Below, piece by piece: positions 22,002 through 32,512 of a stretch of 64,000 nt of DNA. This DNA is from Apiosordaria backusii (lineage: Eukaryota; Ascomycota; Sordariomycetes; Sordariales; Lasiosphaeriaceae). The stretch is from contig JAUKTV010000016.1 of the NCBI GenBank assembly GCA_030549205.1, positions 496,001-560,000 on the forward strand, written 5' to 3'. The translations under genes and the position numbers were made by a program. Position 1 is the first letter of the stretch. The number at the start of each line of letters is the position of its first letter. Below the pieces are notes generated by a model, which saw nothing but the letters and a program-made list of their open reading frames with translations, was not told the DNA's origin and did not search any database.

Positions 22002-23292
22002 CCGTGTGGAATACTCGTGGAAATCAGATCGTGGAGGGGAATAGACCGATCGCAGTTCGGCGCGGGACAGATTAAGCCGTCGTAGCGAACAGATAGGCAA
22101 TGCTGTAATGTTTTCTGTAGAAAAGATGGCGGGTTCCAGTCAGCTCAAGAAAGCAGGGGGTTTGGTTTGCTCGAGGGTGCCGCGCGGAGCAGGTCGATGG
22201 CTGGGCCTCGCGCAACTGAGGGACTGCAGCCAACGTTGACTCGCAACGTTGTTCGTCGTGTGTAACCCACTTGGTTCGCCTAGTCTGGTCGGGGGTCGGA
22301 TACGTACCTCTTGACCCTGAAAATGCTGGGGGTAATTGAGGACGGGTGATACCTCACGGTCGCGGGTCGGGAATCGGTCGTCGTGAAAGAGTGAGGTAAG
22401 GGTCGTCGGAGAAAGAGGGCAGGAAGTATCCTGTGAGGCGATGCGGCTGGTGGTCGGTCTTTTTGCCCACCTGCAGCACTGACGACTCGGTCGGTTGGCA
22501 ACTCAGAGGTCAGAGCTGCCAGGGTCATCGCTTCGGGCCTAGCGCTGAAGATGGAGGTCTGTGCGGCATTGAAGATCCGCTCCTTCGAGTGCCCCTCCAC
22601 AGCCTGGGGAGACGACCACTCTTGAGCCAGCAATTATACAGTACACCAGTGGTGAAGCTGGTTGAGGTGACCACGACTAAGCGCCAGGAACTGCCACTCA
22701 CCGACGATGCTGCGCAAACGGAATAGGTGGCATCAAACGTTCATCTCGAGTCTCCATGCTTTGAGAGGCACGGGCTTCCATGAAGCCAACCATGGGCCAG
22801 ACAGTAGGAGAATGAACCGTGAGCGCAACATTCTGCACCACCGCACCAAATGAACAAGCGAATAAGTTTCAAACTGCATACCACAACTATTCTTATAGAA
22901 ACACATAAACCCGCCTGACTGGCGGCTGGTCAAAATATGGCCGTTGCATGGACCGCCAGTGATATTTTCCACACCATCATCCATGACGCTTGCTGGCAGT
23001 TTGGCGGTTTTGTACGACAACAAGTCCCCTGTCGTGGCTATAAGGCACCTGGGTCTGGTTGAGAATTCCCGTCCCCCATCTCCACAATGAAGTCGTGTGA
23101 CAATGGCCCTGAGTTGCACCATTGGCCAACCAGCAGACACAAATTCATCTTAGGCAGTCCACAGAGATATGGCAAAAGAAAACTCTGTTGCTCAGTGTCT
23201 CATAGACACTTCACTCTATTCGGTAACAGGTTATGTACACGCCCGAGTTAACTCCAAGCGGAAAAGGCTTCTCCGACACCGGCTGCAACAGC
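22002..23292. other. intergenic
   Basis: 1.3 kb between the start of the RGG-protein gene and the stop of the ATP synthase f gene, both minus-strand. Open frames at 22280-22633 and 22733-23140 (minus) are without recognisable content. Nothing else seen. Confidence 0.4.
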
Positions 23293-24003
23293 TTAGTGGG
23301 CGTTGTTCTTGTGGTGACCTATCAATCTGTTAGCCCACTATCCCTATCATGCTGGGTGTTTTCTTGATTAAAAACTCACGGAGGTGGAAGTAGTACTGCT
23401 GGGCGTAACCAGTGATAAGGACCAGGAGAATGGCGTGGACGATGGCTATGACATGATCAGTATTTGATACTCCCTCTTGTCGTTTCCCCGACAGATGCAG
23501 AGATACCTACGCGCAGGGCTGGGGTTCTTGCCAAAGTACTTGGCCTGGTATCTTCCGAGGAGACCGGTGGGCTTCACCTCAGGGGCAGAGCCACGGGGGA
23601 GCTTGGAGTAGAAGTTGACGACACGCTGCATGCGGACAGCATCGGGGTTGGCACCAATGGCCTAGTATCCTCCGTTAGCTGATGGCCCGGACCACATCAT
23701 TGACCTGGCCAAATCTCCCGCTTCCGATGCATCTTCACCCCATCAACATCCCATCGTCCATATCGTCCGCCCTCATTCCACTTCCAGGTTCTCCTCCCCA
23801 CTATCCGCTCTCCAAATCCCAGCGGACTTTCCAGTGTCGCATTCGCAATGTCAGACTCAATCAAAATAGACGTACCTTGGGGGAGGCGACCTAGTGATGT
23901 CAGTTAGCAAAGTCCCCTGACTGCCTACAGTCCTCCCAATCCAGCCGGATCTTACCTTGGGGGGGATGAGGGTCGAAAGCGCCCGGCGAGTGACGAAGCT
24001 CAT
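23293..24003 (-). CDS. ATP17: Mitochondrial ATP synthase subunit f
   Basis: Small F0 subunit of the F1F0-ATP synthase in the inner mitochondrial membrane. Five exons on the minus strand: 24003-23956, 23890-23876, 23661-23511, 23445-23380 and 23318-23293, coding 101 residues, the usual family length. The protein starts MSFVTRRALSTLIPPK, continues with RVVNFYSKLPRGSAPEVKP and GRYQAKYFGKNP, and has one transmembrane helix (IVHAILLVLITGYAQQYYF) followed by the basic HLRHHKNNAH end typical of fungal subunit f. Exon 2 is a 15-base micro-exon (VASPK) flanked by introns of 65 and 214 bp; skipping it keeps frame. Every junction has a GT donor and AG acceptor. The gene diverges from NDUFS4 across a shared CCAAT-rich promoter. 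Confidence 0.92.
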
Positions 24004-24168
24004 TTTCGCAGAGGGGTAGATCGCGGCTTTCGCGCGATTCTCGGATTCGAAAACAAAAAGGAGTCGGCTCGAGTCGAATGGAGCGGAGTGTCGTCGTCGT
24101 CGGGAACGATTGACGGAATTGAGCTGTTAAGGTCCAACTAGGAAGGGCTGCGGGAAAACGCAACGTCC

Positions 24169-24328
24169 CCAATCATCCGGCTAGCAAGAATGTTGTTGCG
24201 CAAAACGGTTGTTCCCGGCTGGCCAATCAAGACGCCACAGGTGGGGCCAGAAGCCGCAACTCGACGCAAGCACCAAGCCAGGCAGTCAAGCAAGCAGCTC
24301 TGACGACCTGAGAGTCCGCCTCCAATCA
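24169..24328 (+). promoter_or_regulatory. three CCAATCA boxes in shared ATP17/NDUFS4 promoter
   Basis: Exact CCAATCA at 24169-24175, 24223-24229 and 24322-24328, all in the same orientation, inside the 416 bp between the divergent ATP17 (start 24003) and NDUFS4 (start 24420). CCAATCA is the known optimum for the fungal CCAAT-binding complex (HAP2/3/5), which controls respiratory genes. Binding here is inference. Confidence 0.6.
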
Positions 24329-24419
24329 ATTGAAGCTCTGCGCTGAAAGCTTGCGGTGCGAGCTTCACTTCCCACCACCTCGACGGCGACAACGATCTTC
24401 GTGAGGAAATCAACGTACA

Positions 24420-25207
24420 ATGGCCTCATTACGCCCCTCCACGGCCTCGGCCGCCGCCAGACTGCTGCGCACAGCAACCTTCTCCCCCGATCGAGCATCC
24501 TCCCCGCCTCGCGCCGATTCGAGAGCTCTACCCCCTCGTCCTCCTCCACCGCGGTTTCCCCCAAGCAGGCCAAGGCAGAGGATTTGGCCCCTACCCAGCG
24601 GAATGCGCCCGACTATGACGTCCCTGTTGACCAGGCCACTTCGTACGACCCCTCCATATTTATACTTAGATGAATGTCAACTTCATACCCAGCTTGATAT
24701 CTGATATTGGTTGAGATAGGATGTTCACCCCAGTACCCAAGACCATCCAAGACGGCTCCGAAGAGAACCTCCCCCTGCCCGCCGGCCTCATCTCCGGTGC
24801 CCCTCTCGAGCTCCAAGCCCGTACAGTCCGGTTTGTCCCCTTCTTTCTCAACCCGCGCACCCCCAAACATACCTATGTCTAACTCTCAAACTCCAAGTAT
24901 CTACCAACCTTCCAAACCAGCCACCCAATCCGGCACCGCCAAGGGTTCCCGCTGGCGCATGGACTGGGACGTCCTCGGCAAGGGCCACAGATGGGAGAAC
25001 CCCCTCATGGGCTGGCAATCCACGGCCGACTCGATGCAGGGCACCCACCTGTCGTTCCAGTCCAAGGAGGACGCCATCCACTTCGCTGAGAAGCAAGGGT
25101 ACGAGTACTTTGTCCAGGAACCAAACACCCGTGCTTTTACTCCAAAGGCCTACGCCAACAACTTCACCTACTCGCCCGGTAAGTTGAAGATCATCAGGAC
25201 CAAGTAA
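24420..25207 (+). CDS. NDUFS4: Complex I subunit NDUFS4 (21 kDa), with apparent frame break in presequence
   Basis: Accessory subunit of the NADH:ubiquinone oxidoreductase matrix arm. Exons are 24420-24642, 24720-24830 and 24898-25207; introns are 77 and 67 bp. The conserved ETC_C1_NDUFA4 domain is clear: ARTVRIYQPSKPATQSG, RWRMDWDVLGKGHRWENPL, MGWQSTADSMQG, AIHFAEKQGYEYFV and the C-terminal YANNFTYSPGKLKIIRTK. The ATG at 24420 opens a mitochondrial-like presequence (MASLRPSTASAAARLLRTA) in one frame, while the rest of exon 1 (SRRFESSTPSSSS to DYDVPVDQATS) is in another. One extra C in the C5 run at 24484-24488 would join the two. No intron donor fits between them. A sequence error is the likelier cause; a true mutation or an undetected upstream exon is possible. 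Confidence 0.85.
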
Positions 25208-26094
25208 GGGGTCAAGAGAACAAGGGGGAAAATGTACATATCATGGGAAGGGGGGGAAGCTAGGGGAGGACCAGCATCTGAAGCACGATGATGTTTTATT
25301 GTTATAGAATGCCCACAAGAAGAACTGGAGTATCTTGATACACATACGCTCCGGTCAGGTGGTGAAGCGTGGGCTAGACTGGCGGTAGGTTGGATGATGT
25401 CTTTCTCGAAAACGGCAACCATGATTTTGCCAACGCTGCAAAAAGGGGGCACGTTGGCAATGTTTGTATAGCTGGGAAACTTATGAAATATTACCTCAAA
25501 GAACGCAAAACAAAAGCTTGTTACTGCTTCTTCAACATGAACACGTATATCAAGTTATACAGGTGCATAGAAAAGAGGCATGCGTGGCGCGAAGCCCTTC
25601 TAATGGACGGGTATTGCAAGCTACCTTAGTGACGCGTCAATGACAGTGTTTGTTTGAAGGTAGTGAATGAAACAGACAGCATATCAATTGCAAGAAGCCT
25701 CATGTCAGTAGATTTAGAAAAAGGCAGTCGGACAGTAGGTGGCAAACTCGCAAGTCTGATTACTCAAGACTCAAATCGCAGGATGATTCAGCGGATCGGC
25801 CAGAATGCCAGCAGGATATTGGGACCACATATGCTTTAACAAGTCACCTCTCAGGTGACAACTGGCCTTCAAAGTGCCTATATATAAGTGAATGGGGATC
25901 AACACCACATGCTAGTCCCGTATTGCCCGATCGTTTCGTTGCCGAGCACCCATGCTGCCCTATGACGCCCTAGAAATGCCTCCAAACCCTATAGCAGGTA
26001 GTCCCTTGCCCATAAAATATCATCCAGCTCGCTCCAAACGCCCAAACAAATCAAGAGGATATCGTCGTGTCATCTCCCGTCCAGTGGTTCATCT
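25208..26094. other. intergenic between convergent genes
   Basis: About 890 bp between the stops of NDUFS4 (plus) and GID8 (minus), so it should contain both 3' UTRs. Short open frames (25390-25629, 25654-25839) have no recognisable features. Nothing else seen. Confidence 0.4.
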
Positions 26095-27393
26095 TCAAGT
26101 CGTAATCATTGGCTCATGGCCATTCGTCTCTGCGAGTTCCTGAAACTCAACCGCGTTCTCTCCGTTCAGCCCAATATCGATGTCGGAGGGCAGATCCCTC
26201 CTCAGGGATGATCTGGCTGACGACTCAGCCCATGCCCGCATGCGCACCAAAGTCCGGATAGCGGCTTCCCTGCGCTGGTCTTGCCGGACCAAAATCGCCT
26301 CGTTGACCTGGGTAGCAGTTTTCCTGCGTAGGTCTGACGACAACAAGGCCTTCAGTTCGGGGCTAAGCTTGGAGTCGCCATGATCAAAGAAGAGCAGCGA
26401 CATCGCTCTTTCGAGATCGAGACGGAAATGCTCATTCGCCGAAGCCCTTGGAGCAACCTTCTGCGTGGCAAAATCCAAGGCTGGACCAATGTCCCCCCAT
26501 AGCATTGCCTGATCAACTCTACGAGCTGAAGGCGCAGCAATGAAAAATGAAGCTCGGCGTTCTTATCCAGTATCTAGAGATTGCGCGTTAGAGACAGACT
26601 CGAACAAACAATGCAATACATGTGGAAGGTGTATAAGCTGCGCTCATAAAGTGGTGGGTGTTTCTCAGCAAAGAGCCCGAAGGCTCATTTATGCGTGGTG
26701 CATGAAACTCTGTTTCAAATCATTGCAGCATGTAGGAAAACAATATAAAAGACTTACATCAGGATCAAGGTCGTTCAAGGCCGCGATGGTCGTCTCAATG
26801 TCCCCGCTATGGATGGCATGCTGAATCTCCTGCCTCGTCTTGATGGTGGGGTCTTCTTGCTGTGGCGCCAGGTTTGCCTCCTTAGAAAAATTGGCGGCGG
26901 CGCCTGGGTAGCCCTCCATCGTTAGGTAGTCCAAGATCAGAGCGTTAATGTCGCTAGGTCTTTGGTCAGCACGGAACCGAGTCATGTCGATAGCGGCCAA
27001 GCAAAGAAAGGAAGCAGGTGAAGAGGCAGTTCAGAGATTACGAGATTAATGCAGAGTTTCTCCTCATGAATAATCAGAGAGATTCCCATTGATATGCGAT
27101 CATCATGTTGCCAGGGTAGTGGTAGAAGAAAGGAGTAGCGACTAACTTTTTGGGCGCCTTGGTATCGCCCAGGCGCGACTCGAATGCCTGTTTGGGAGTA
27201 ACAGTCGCAGTAGATGAATTCTGGGTCGGAGAGGTCAGCGCGCGAACACGCGCAAGATATTCCGATAGGCACATACCATGGGGCCAGTCTGTGGTTGACG
27301 CTGCGCTGCCTGTCGAAACTGGGCGAAGATGTGTTCCCTGAACGCAAAATCGGGATCGAGATGCCCCTGCTGAAAGGCCTGCCAGTTGGACAT
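26095..27393 (-). CDS. GID8: GID8/Twa1-like subunit of the GID/CTLH ubiquitin ligase, with apparent frame break
   Basis: Scaffold subunit of the GID (CTLH) E3 ligase that degrades gluconeogenic enzymes. Proposed exons on the minus strand are 27393-27277, 27220-27147, 26959-26758 and 26573-26095. The LisH motif (SDINALILDYLTMEGYPGAA) and CTLH motif (IKTRQEIQHAIHSGDIETTI) are followed by the CRA region (HFSLLRLQLVELIRQ, ALDFATQKVAPRA, AVEFQELAETNGHEPMITT). Between ELIRQCY and DIGPALDFA the frame slips by one at a G6 run (plus-strand C6 at 26493-26498); one extra G restores about 290 aa. No splice site explains it. Exon 1 (MSNWQAFQQGHLDPDFAF) is inferred from fit to fungal orthologues and splice phase; introns 2 and 3 are long (187 and 184 bp). 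The first ATG has a weak context. Confidence 0.82.
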
Positions 27394-28053
27394 GTGCAAA
27401 CTGGCTCGCGGTGCTTCACATCTGCCGTTGGGTGCACCTGAAGTCAGGCTGCACTGCGATGTTTTTGGTGGTTGACCAAAGAAAAAATTGGTGCGAATGG
27501 AGGAGGTGGAAGTGGAAGAGAGCTCAAGCTGAAGAAGGTGAAAACCTGGAGGACAGAAGGTGTCTGAGCTCCAGGTGGAGTCGTTTGCGGGTTCTCTCTG
27601 CGGAGGCTCTTCGGTCAGGGTCAAAGAGAAGCCGGGCGAGGGCACTGTGTGAGATCAAGTCACCTGGCACTGTGCCTGGTTTGGTGAAGATACCGTAGTG
27701 TACTGTGGTAGCAACCTAAAGCTGATGGCCACCGATACCTAACCCTCCCATCAGGACCTTCCCAACCTGACGCTTGGCGAGGGGCAACCTGGAGAAGCAC
27801 CCGTGGCTCCAAACAAAGCAGGGCACTCCCTCTGCCATCACCCAGCCAAAACGGACCAAAAAGTGGCCGAAAAACTCAAGGTTGATTTTGACGGATTTGC
27901 ACCTATAGTTTGGCCAGCAAAGTAGGGCAAGGTAAGCTTCAAGCCTCACGCCCGCGAGGCATAAATGCAAATGACTTCCCCATAACAACAACCTGTTCCA
28001 TCCTCACGACTCTACTATATTACCCCTCACAACCACCACCGCGCTGGCCCACG
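27394..28053. promoter_or_regulatory. divergent promoter region GID8 / uridine kinase
   Basis: 660 bp between the two divergent start codons. No coding sequence is supported apart from upstream in-frame extensions of each gene. A shared promoter is inferred from layout only. Confidence 0.4.
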
Positions 28054-30017
28054 ATGCCTTCCACCATCCCCACCGCCCCTGGTACGCCACAGCTGGAAGA
28101 CCTTGTCATGAACCTGAAAGCCAACGGCACTGCTGGTACCTCATCAGCCGACGGCACCATTGCAAACAGGGCTCACTACGCCCCGCCATGGGCCGATGTC
28201 AGCATCATTGGTATCGCCGGCAGCTCGGGTTCGGGAAAATCAACTCTCTCGCAGGCCATCGTTAGCAAGCTGAACCTGCCGTGGGTTGTTATTCTATCCA
28301 TTGTAAGTCTCGGGCCTGGGAAGAAAAAGGCTAGAAACCAAATAAAAACTCATGCTCTTTTTATATCTGCTAGGACTCGTTTTACAAGTCCCTCGATGAA
28401 GAAGCGTCGAGAAAAGCATTCCGCTGTGAATACGACTTTGATGCGCCAGATGTAAGAAGACAACCTCCGCCGAATCATTCTCGTAAATGGGATCCAGGAT
28501 TGCCAGACTTACCAGGATCGTTTCCACCCCAGGCCTTGGACTTTGATGTTTTGGTAGACCGACTGCGAGATCTGAAAGCGGGGTGAGTCTTCCACCTCCA
28601 ATGGGCCCGTAATGTGATTTGTAGAAGAGCCTGTCTGATGATCCAAACATGTTAGGAAACGCGCCGATATTCCCGTCTATTCCTTTGAGAAGCATGCTCG
28701 CATGGAACAGACCACATCCATCTACTCACCCCATGTCTTGATTCTTGAGGGCATCTTTGCCCTCCATGACCCCAGGGTCCTTGAGCTTTTAGATATGAAG
28801 GTAAAAATGTTCGGCTTACGGACTTGAAATCAACGCTTCAGATACTGATATTGTGTAAAAGATATTTTGTGAGGCAGACGCAGACACCTGCCTTTCTAGA
28901 AGAAGTAAGTCGACCTTAACTGCATCAACCCAATGTGAAACAGTGGACGAGCTCTTGATTTGACAACTCCTACAGTTCTTCGAGACCAACGGGAGAGAGG
29001 CCGTGATGTTGAAGGCATCATCAAGCAATGGTTCTCCTTTGTCAAACCCAACTTCGAAATGGTAAGCTTGATGCCGTTTTTGCTTGGGATTCCCTGCTAA
29101 ACTTGTGAATAGTTTGTCGATCCTCAGCGAAAGGTGGCCGATATTATCGTCCCCCGTGGTGTTGAGAATCAAGTTGCCATGAGTACGCCAAACCCCTGCC
29201 CGTATTGAGAGCTGGTGGTTGGTACTGAGGCTAAATATCATAGCGATGGTCACCCAATTCATCCAACAAAAACTTCTGGAAAAGTCTACTCATCATCGTG
29301 CGGCACTCACCCGACTCGAGATTGGCGCCCTCTCGGAGCCCCTTACTCCTAAAGTCCACATCATGAACCAGACATCTCAGATGCGTGGCATGAACACTAT
29401 TATCCATGACATCGACACTTCATCAGAAGATTTCATTTTCTATTTCAACCGTCTTTCCGCCTTGCTAGTTGAGCAGTAGGTCCTCCTTACTTGTAACATC
29501 TCATGTCTCAACCAAAGTCTCACATGTATACAGAGCCCTAAACAACATCTTCTTCACCTCTCAAACCATCATCACCCCTCAAAACCTCCCCTACCGCGGC
29601 CTTGCCCCTGCAGGTGAGGTATCTGCGGTCGTTGTTCTCCGGGGCGGCGCCGCTCTCGAGGCTGGTCTCCACCGCGTAATTCCAGACTGCAAGACTGGCC
29701 GCGTGCTTATTCAGTCCAACATCCGCACAGGAGAGCCAGAGTTGCATTACCAGGTTCTTCCCAAAGACATTGCTGACCACTCTGCCGTTTTGCTGCTCGA
29801 CGCTCAGATGAGCTCGGGTGGTTCGGCGCTCATGGCTGTGCAGGTTCTTGTTGACCATGGTGTCAAGGAAGAGAGAATCGTGCTGGTTACGTACAGTGCT
29901 GGCCGGATGGGTTTGCACAGGCTGACCAAGGTGTTCCCGGACATTTCTGTTGTAGTGGGCAACTTGTGCACTGATGCCGAGGAGCGGTGGGTTGAGAGGC
30001 GGTATTTCCGGTGTTAA
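28054..30017 (+). CDS. URK1: Uridine/cytidine kinase with C-terminal UPRT-like domain
   Basis: Phosphorylates uridine and cytidine to UMP and CMP in pyrimidine salvage. Nine exons (28054-28302, 28374-28451, 28533-28582, 28656-28800, 28862-28904, 28976-29061, 29113-29182, 29244-29475, 29534-30017) give 478 residues with every phase consistent. The kinase domain has the P-loop GIAGSSGSGKST (about 53-64), DSFYKSLDEE at the start of exon 2, the nucleoside-binding YSFEKHARMEQT, ILEGIFALHDPRV and the lid-like DQRERGRDVEGI. The last exon is a uracil phosphoribosyltransferase-like domain (VVLRGGAALEAGLHRVIPD, LLLDAQMSSGGSALMAVQVL, VVVGNLCTDAEERW); in Urk1-type fusions this part may be non-catalytic, which cannot be judged here. 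The ATG at 28054 was chosen; the frame is open upstream from 27910. Confidence 0.93.
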
Positions 30018-30394
30018 GTCATCGCATTAGACCTGGATCTAGGTGTTTACATGGAGTAGGTAGCATGGCGCCGGAGCTGGTCTGTCCCACGTTTATATAT
30101 GCAATGAATTCATCCGACACGGCCCATCCTTGACACCAAAACTTTGTTCACTGTGATTTGTAACGAAAGGTTCAATTCATTCCTAAGGCCTTCTTCAGCC
30201 TGGGTTCGCAAAGAAACACTGAAATTGTCTCCTGTCTGTGGTAACGCCACGCTAGGCTTGCTTGCATGGTCTATCGTACAAAATGACTTGATGATGTATG
30301 TCCTGCACAAAAGATTCGCTATCTATTTCAGAAGACAAAAAGGTGTCAAGTGCAGGCAGGAACTTCAGTAGCTCATTAGATCTATTTTCGCCAG
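30018..30394. other. intergenic between convergent genes
   Basis: 377 bp between the stops of the uridine kinase and the alternative NADH dehydrogenase; only 3' UTR sequence expected. Nothing else seen. Confidence 0.4.
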
Positions 30395-32512
30395 TTAGCT
30401 CACGTTGTTTTCACGGGAATACGGGGAAAGCTTACCTCTCCCGAACAGCGCCCTCTTTCCCCAGTCCATGGCCATCAGTACTCTTGTCCTGAAACTGACG
30501 CTCTGGGCAAAGTAGATACTCCTCCATGCATACACTGCCCATAAGCCACCAGCAAACCGCCCCCTATCATTCCCAAAGTCAAAGACCGCCGAATTTCCAA
30601 TATACGCCAGGCTTCCCAAGTGTTTATATTCAAAAGCTTTGTAAACCGCCGCGTCCACGTCGCCATCTGAAATCTCGTTGGCTCTTAGCCCCGGGGCCGC
30701 CCGTGCTAGTTTGTTAAACTTGTGGGCGAGGTACGACCCTTGCTGGTGAGCACGTTGCGCCGTCGCCGGCAAGCTGGTAAGTTTGCTGTCGATTGTCTTG
30801 AGCAGCTCCCTCAGCTCTCCAAAATCCAAAGTGCCAGACTGATCACGGTCGTACTCTTCGAACAACTTGTCGAGACGCTTCAGATGCCCCACCGCCTGAG
30901 GAAACCGCTTCTTGACCTGCTCAGCAACGTTTCTCCAGTCGGAAAAATGCAAAGAGAGCTTCTCAGGATCGGTAACGCCGTGCTTCCAAGCTATGCTTCT
31001 GAGGAAGGAGATGATATGGTCGGCAACGTTGTTTTGGACAGTCGCGCAATCTCCGATGGCGTACACATCCCCAAGAGGCGTGCCGTTCAATCTCAGATGT
31101 GTATCCGTCTCGAGTGCATGCCTATTGTTCTGCGCATTTCCCAGTTTCGCGCTTAATGTCTTGCAGAGATCCGCCTGAGAAACTCCAGTGGACCATAAGC
31201 AGAAGCCCATGGGAAGTTCCTTGGTGACGACCGTCCCATCCTTTTGCTTTTGTGTAAACACGATGCTGTCCTCCTTGACCTCGCTGACCCTCGAATTTGT
31301 CAACACCTCGACCTGATCCCTGGCGAACCTCTCCTCGGCATATTTCGAGAGCGTCTCGTCGTACGTGTTGAGAATATGATCCCTGCTCTGGATTAGATGG
31401 ACTGAAATCTCGTTTCTCAGCAATCTTGGGAACAACTGGATCAGGTCCTCATTCAGCAGATCATACAGCTCCGCCGCGAATTCCACCCCGGTCGGTCCGC
31501 CTCCGCTGACCACAAAGGACAGCAACCTCTTGCGATCCTCATCAGTTGTCGTTGGTAGGCATGCCAACTCCAAGTTGTGAATTATGCTGTTTCGGATCTC
31601 TCGCGCATCTCTGATATCCTTCAAGAAATGACAGTGTTCCAGCCCCTTGACCCCATGAGGATTTGTCACCGACCCCACCGCTATCACTAGCTTGTCGTAA
31701 GGCACATAGAACCTTTGCTCAACCCCATGGCAGTCGAGCTGGCTCACCTCCACCAACCTGGCACTGAAATCCACATCCTCCGCCTTTGCGCGCAAGAACC
31801 GTCCCCGAACACCGTGGATTATCCTCCGTATCGGCTCGACCAAGCTCCTCAATCCCAGCGTCCCCACCGTGGCAGAAGGCAGCATAGGCGTGAACAAGAA
31901 GTAGTTCGTAGGACTGACAACAGTGACATGCCAGTTCTCTGGGTTCAGCTCCTTCAGCAGCGCCACGCCTCCCCATCCACCACCTAGAATCACTAGCCTT
32001 GGCTTGTCCTTTTGCCGCTTGCGCTCCTCGTCATCTTCATCGTCGATGAATACTTCCAAGATTGGGAGATTCTTGGGCCCGCCGCGTCGGGGGTTGAGCG
32101 CGAGCTGGGAGATGGAAAGGTCGGATTTGTTGGAGGCGTGGTCGACGTAGGTGGTGGCATCGTATACGAAGAAACCGATGACGCCGAGGGAGACGAACAA
32201 AACGGAGGAACCGAACCAGGCCGCGAAGCGGTACGCGTATCTGAGGGCTTTGGGGGTCGGTTTGGCGGCGTTTTTGGGCGTTGTGGTGGACAACTGCCGG
32301 AGGTGGGTTAGAGTTAGAGGTGAGGTGGTGAAGAAGGTCTTGAAGTCTGGAGCAGTTCCAGGAATGGTGGTTCGCGAGGAGGGGAGGTTAGACACGATGC
32401 GTCGTTGGGCAGGTGAGATTATCCTGCTTGGGTGCGCTGAGAGTCTGGCTCGAGAAGGCAATGAATGCGCCGTCCTGAACCCGGCGTGCCGAGATAGTCG
32501 ACAGCCGAGCAT
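30395..32512 (-). CDS. NDE1: External alternative NAD(P)H dehydrogenase with EF-hand, mitochondrial
   Basis: Rotenone-insensitive type II NAD(P)H:ubiquinone oxidoreductase that feeds cytosolic NAD(P)H electrons to the respiratory chain without proton pumping. Single exon, 705 aa from ATG 32512 (CGAAAATGCTC, good context); an in-frame ATG at 32605 would add 31 residues without targeting character. The arginine-rich N-terminus looks like a mitochondrial presequence; a hydrophobic anchor (SSVLFVSLGVIGFFVYDA) lies near 95-115. The first dinucleotide-binding fold has VILGGGWGGVALL near 170-185, the second VSGGGPTGVEFAAEL near 334-348. A canonical EF-hand loop, DRDQSGTLDFGE, sits near 552-564, inserted in the C-terminal half, as in the Ca2+-responsive NDE-1 of Neurospora. 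The C-terminal LGSLAYIGNSAVFDF block is the family's membrane/quinone-binding end. Ca2+ regulation is inferred from the loop. Confidence 0.92.
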   Translation of the reverse strand: MLGCRLSRHAGFRTAHSLPSRARLSAHPSRIISPAQRRIVSNLPSSRTTIPGTAPDFKTFFTTSPLTLTHLRQLSTTTPKNAAKPTPKALRYAYRFAAWFGSSVLFVSLGVIGFFVYDATTYVDHASNKSDLSISQLALNPRRGGPKNLPILEVFIDDEDDEERKRQKDKPRLVILGGGWGGVALLKELNPENWHVTVVSPTNYFLFTPMLPSATVGTLGLRSLVEPIRRIIHGVRGRFLRAKAEDVDFSARLVEVSQLDCHGVEQRFYVPYDKLVIAVGSVTNPHGVKGLEHCHFLKDIRDAREIRNSIIHNLELACLPTTTDEDRKRLLSFVVSGGGPTGVEFAAELYDLLNEDLIQLFPRLLRNEISVHLIQSRDHILNTYDETLSKYAEERFARDQVEVLTNSRVSEVKEDSIVFTQKQKDGTVVTKELPMGFCLWSTGVSQADLCKTLSAKLGNAQNNRHALETDTHLRLNGTPLGDVYAIGDCATVQNNVADHIISFLRSIAWKHGVTDPEKLSLHFSDWRNVAEQVKKRFPQAVGHLKRLDKLFEEYDRDQSGTLDFGELRELLKTIDSKLTSLPATAQRAHQQGSYLAHKFNKLARAAPGLRANEISDGDVDAAVYKAFEYKHLGSLAYIGNSAVFDFGNDRGRFAGGLWAVYAWRSIYFAQSVSFRTRVLMAMDWGKRALFGRGKLSPYSRENNVS

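Noticed and set aside
27235..27645. Longer N-terminus for GID8 from 27645
   Set aside because: The extra residues upstream of MSNWQAF resemble no GID8 N-terminus; the internal ATG at 27393 fits better, though its context is weak.
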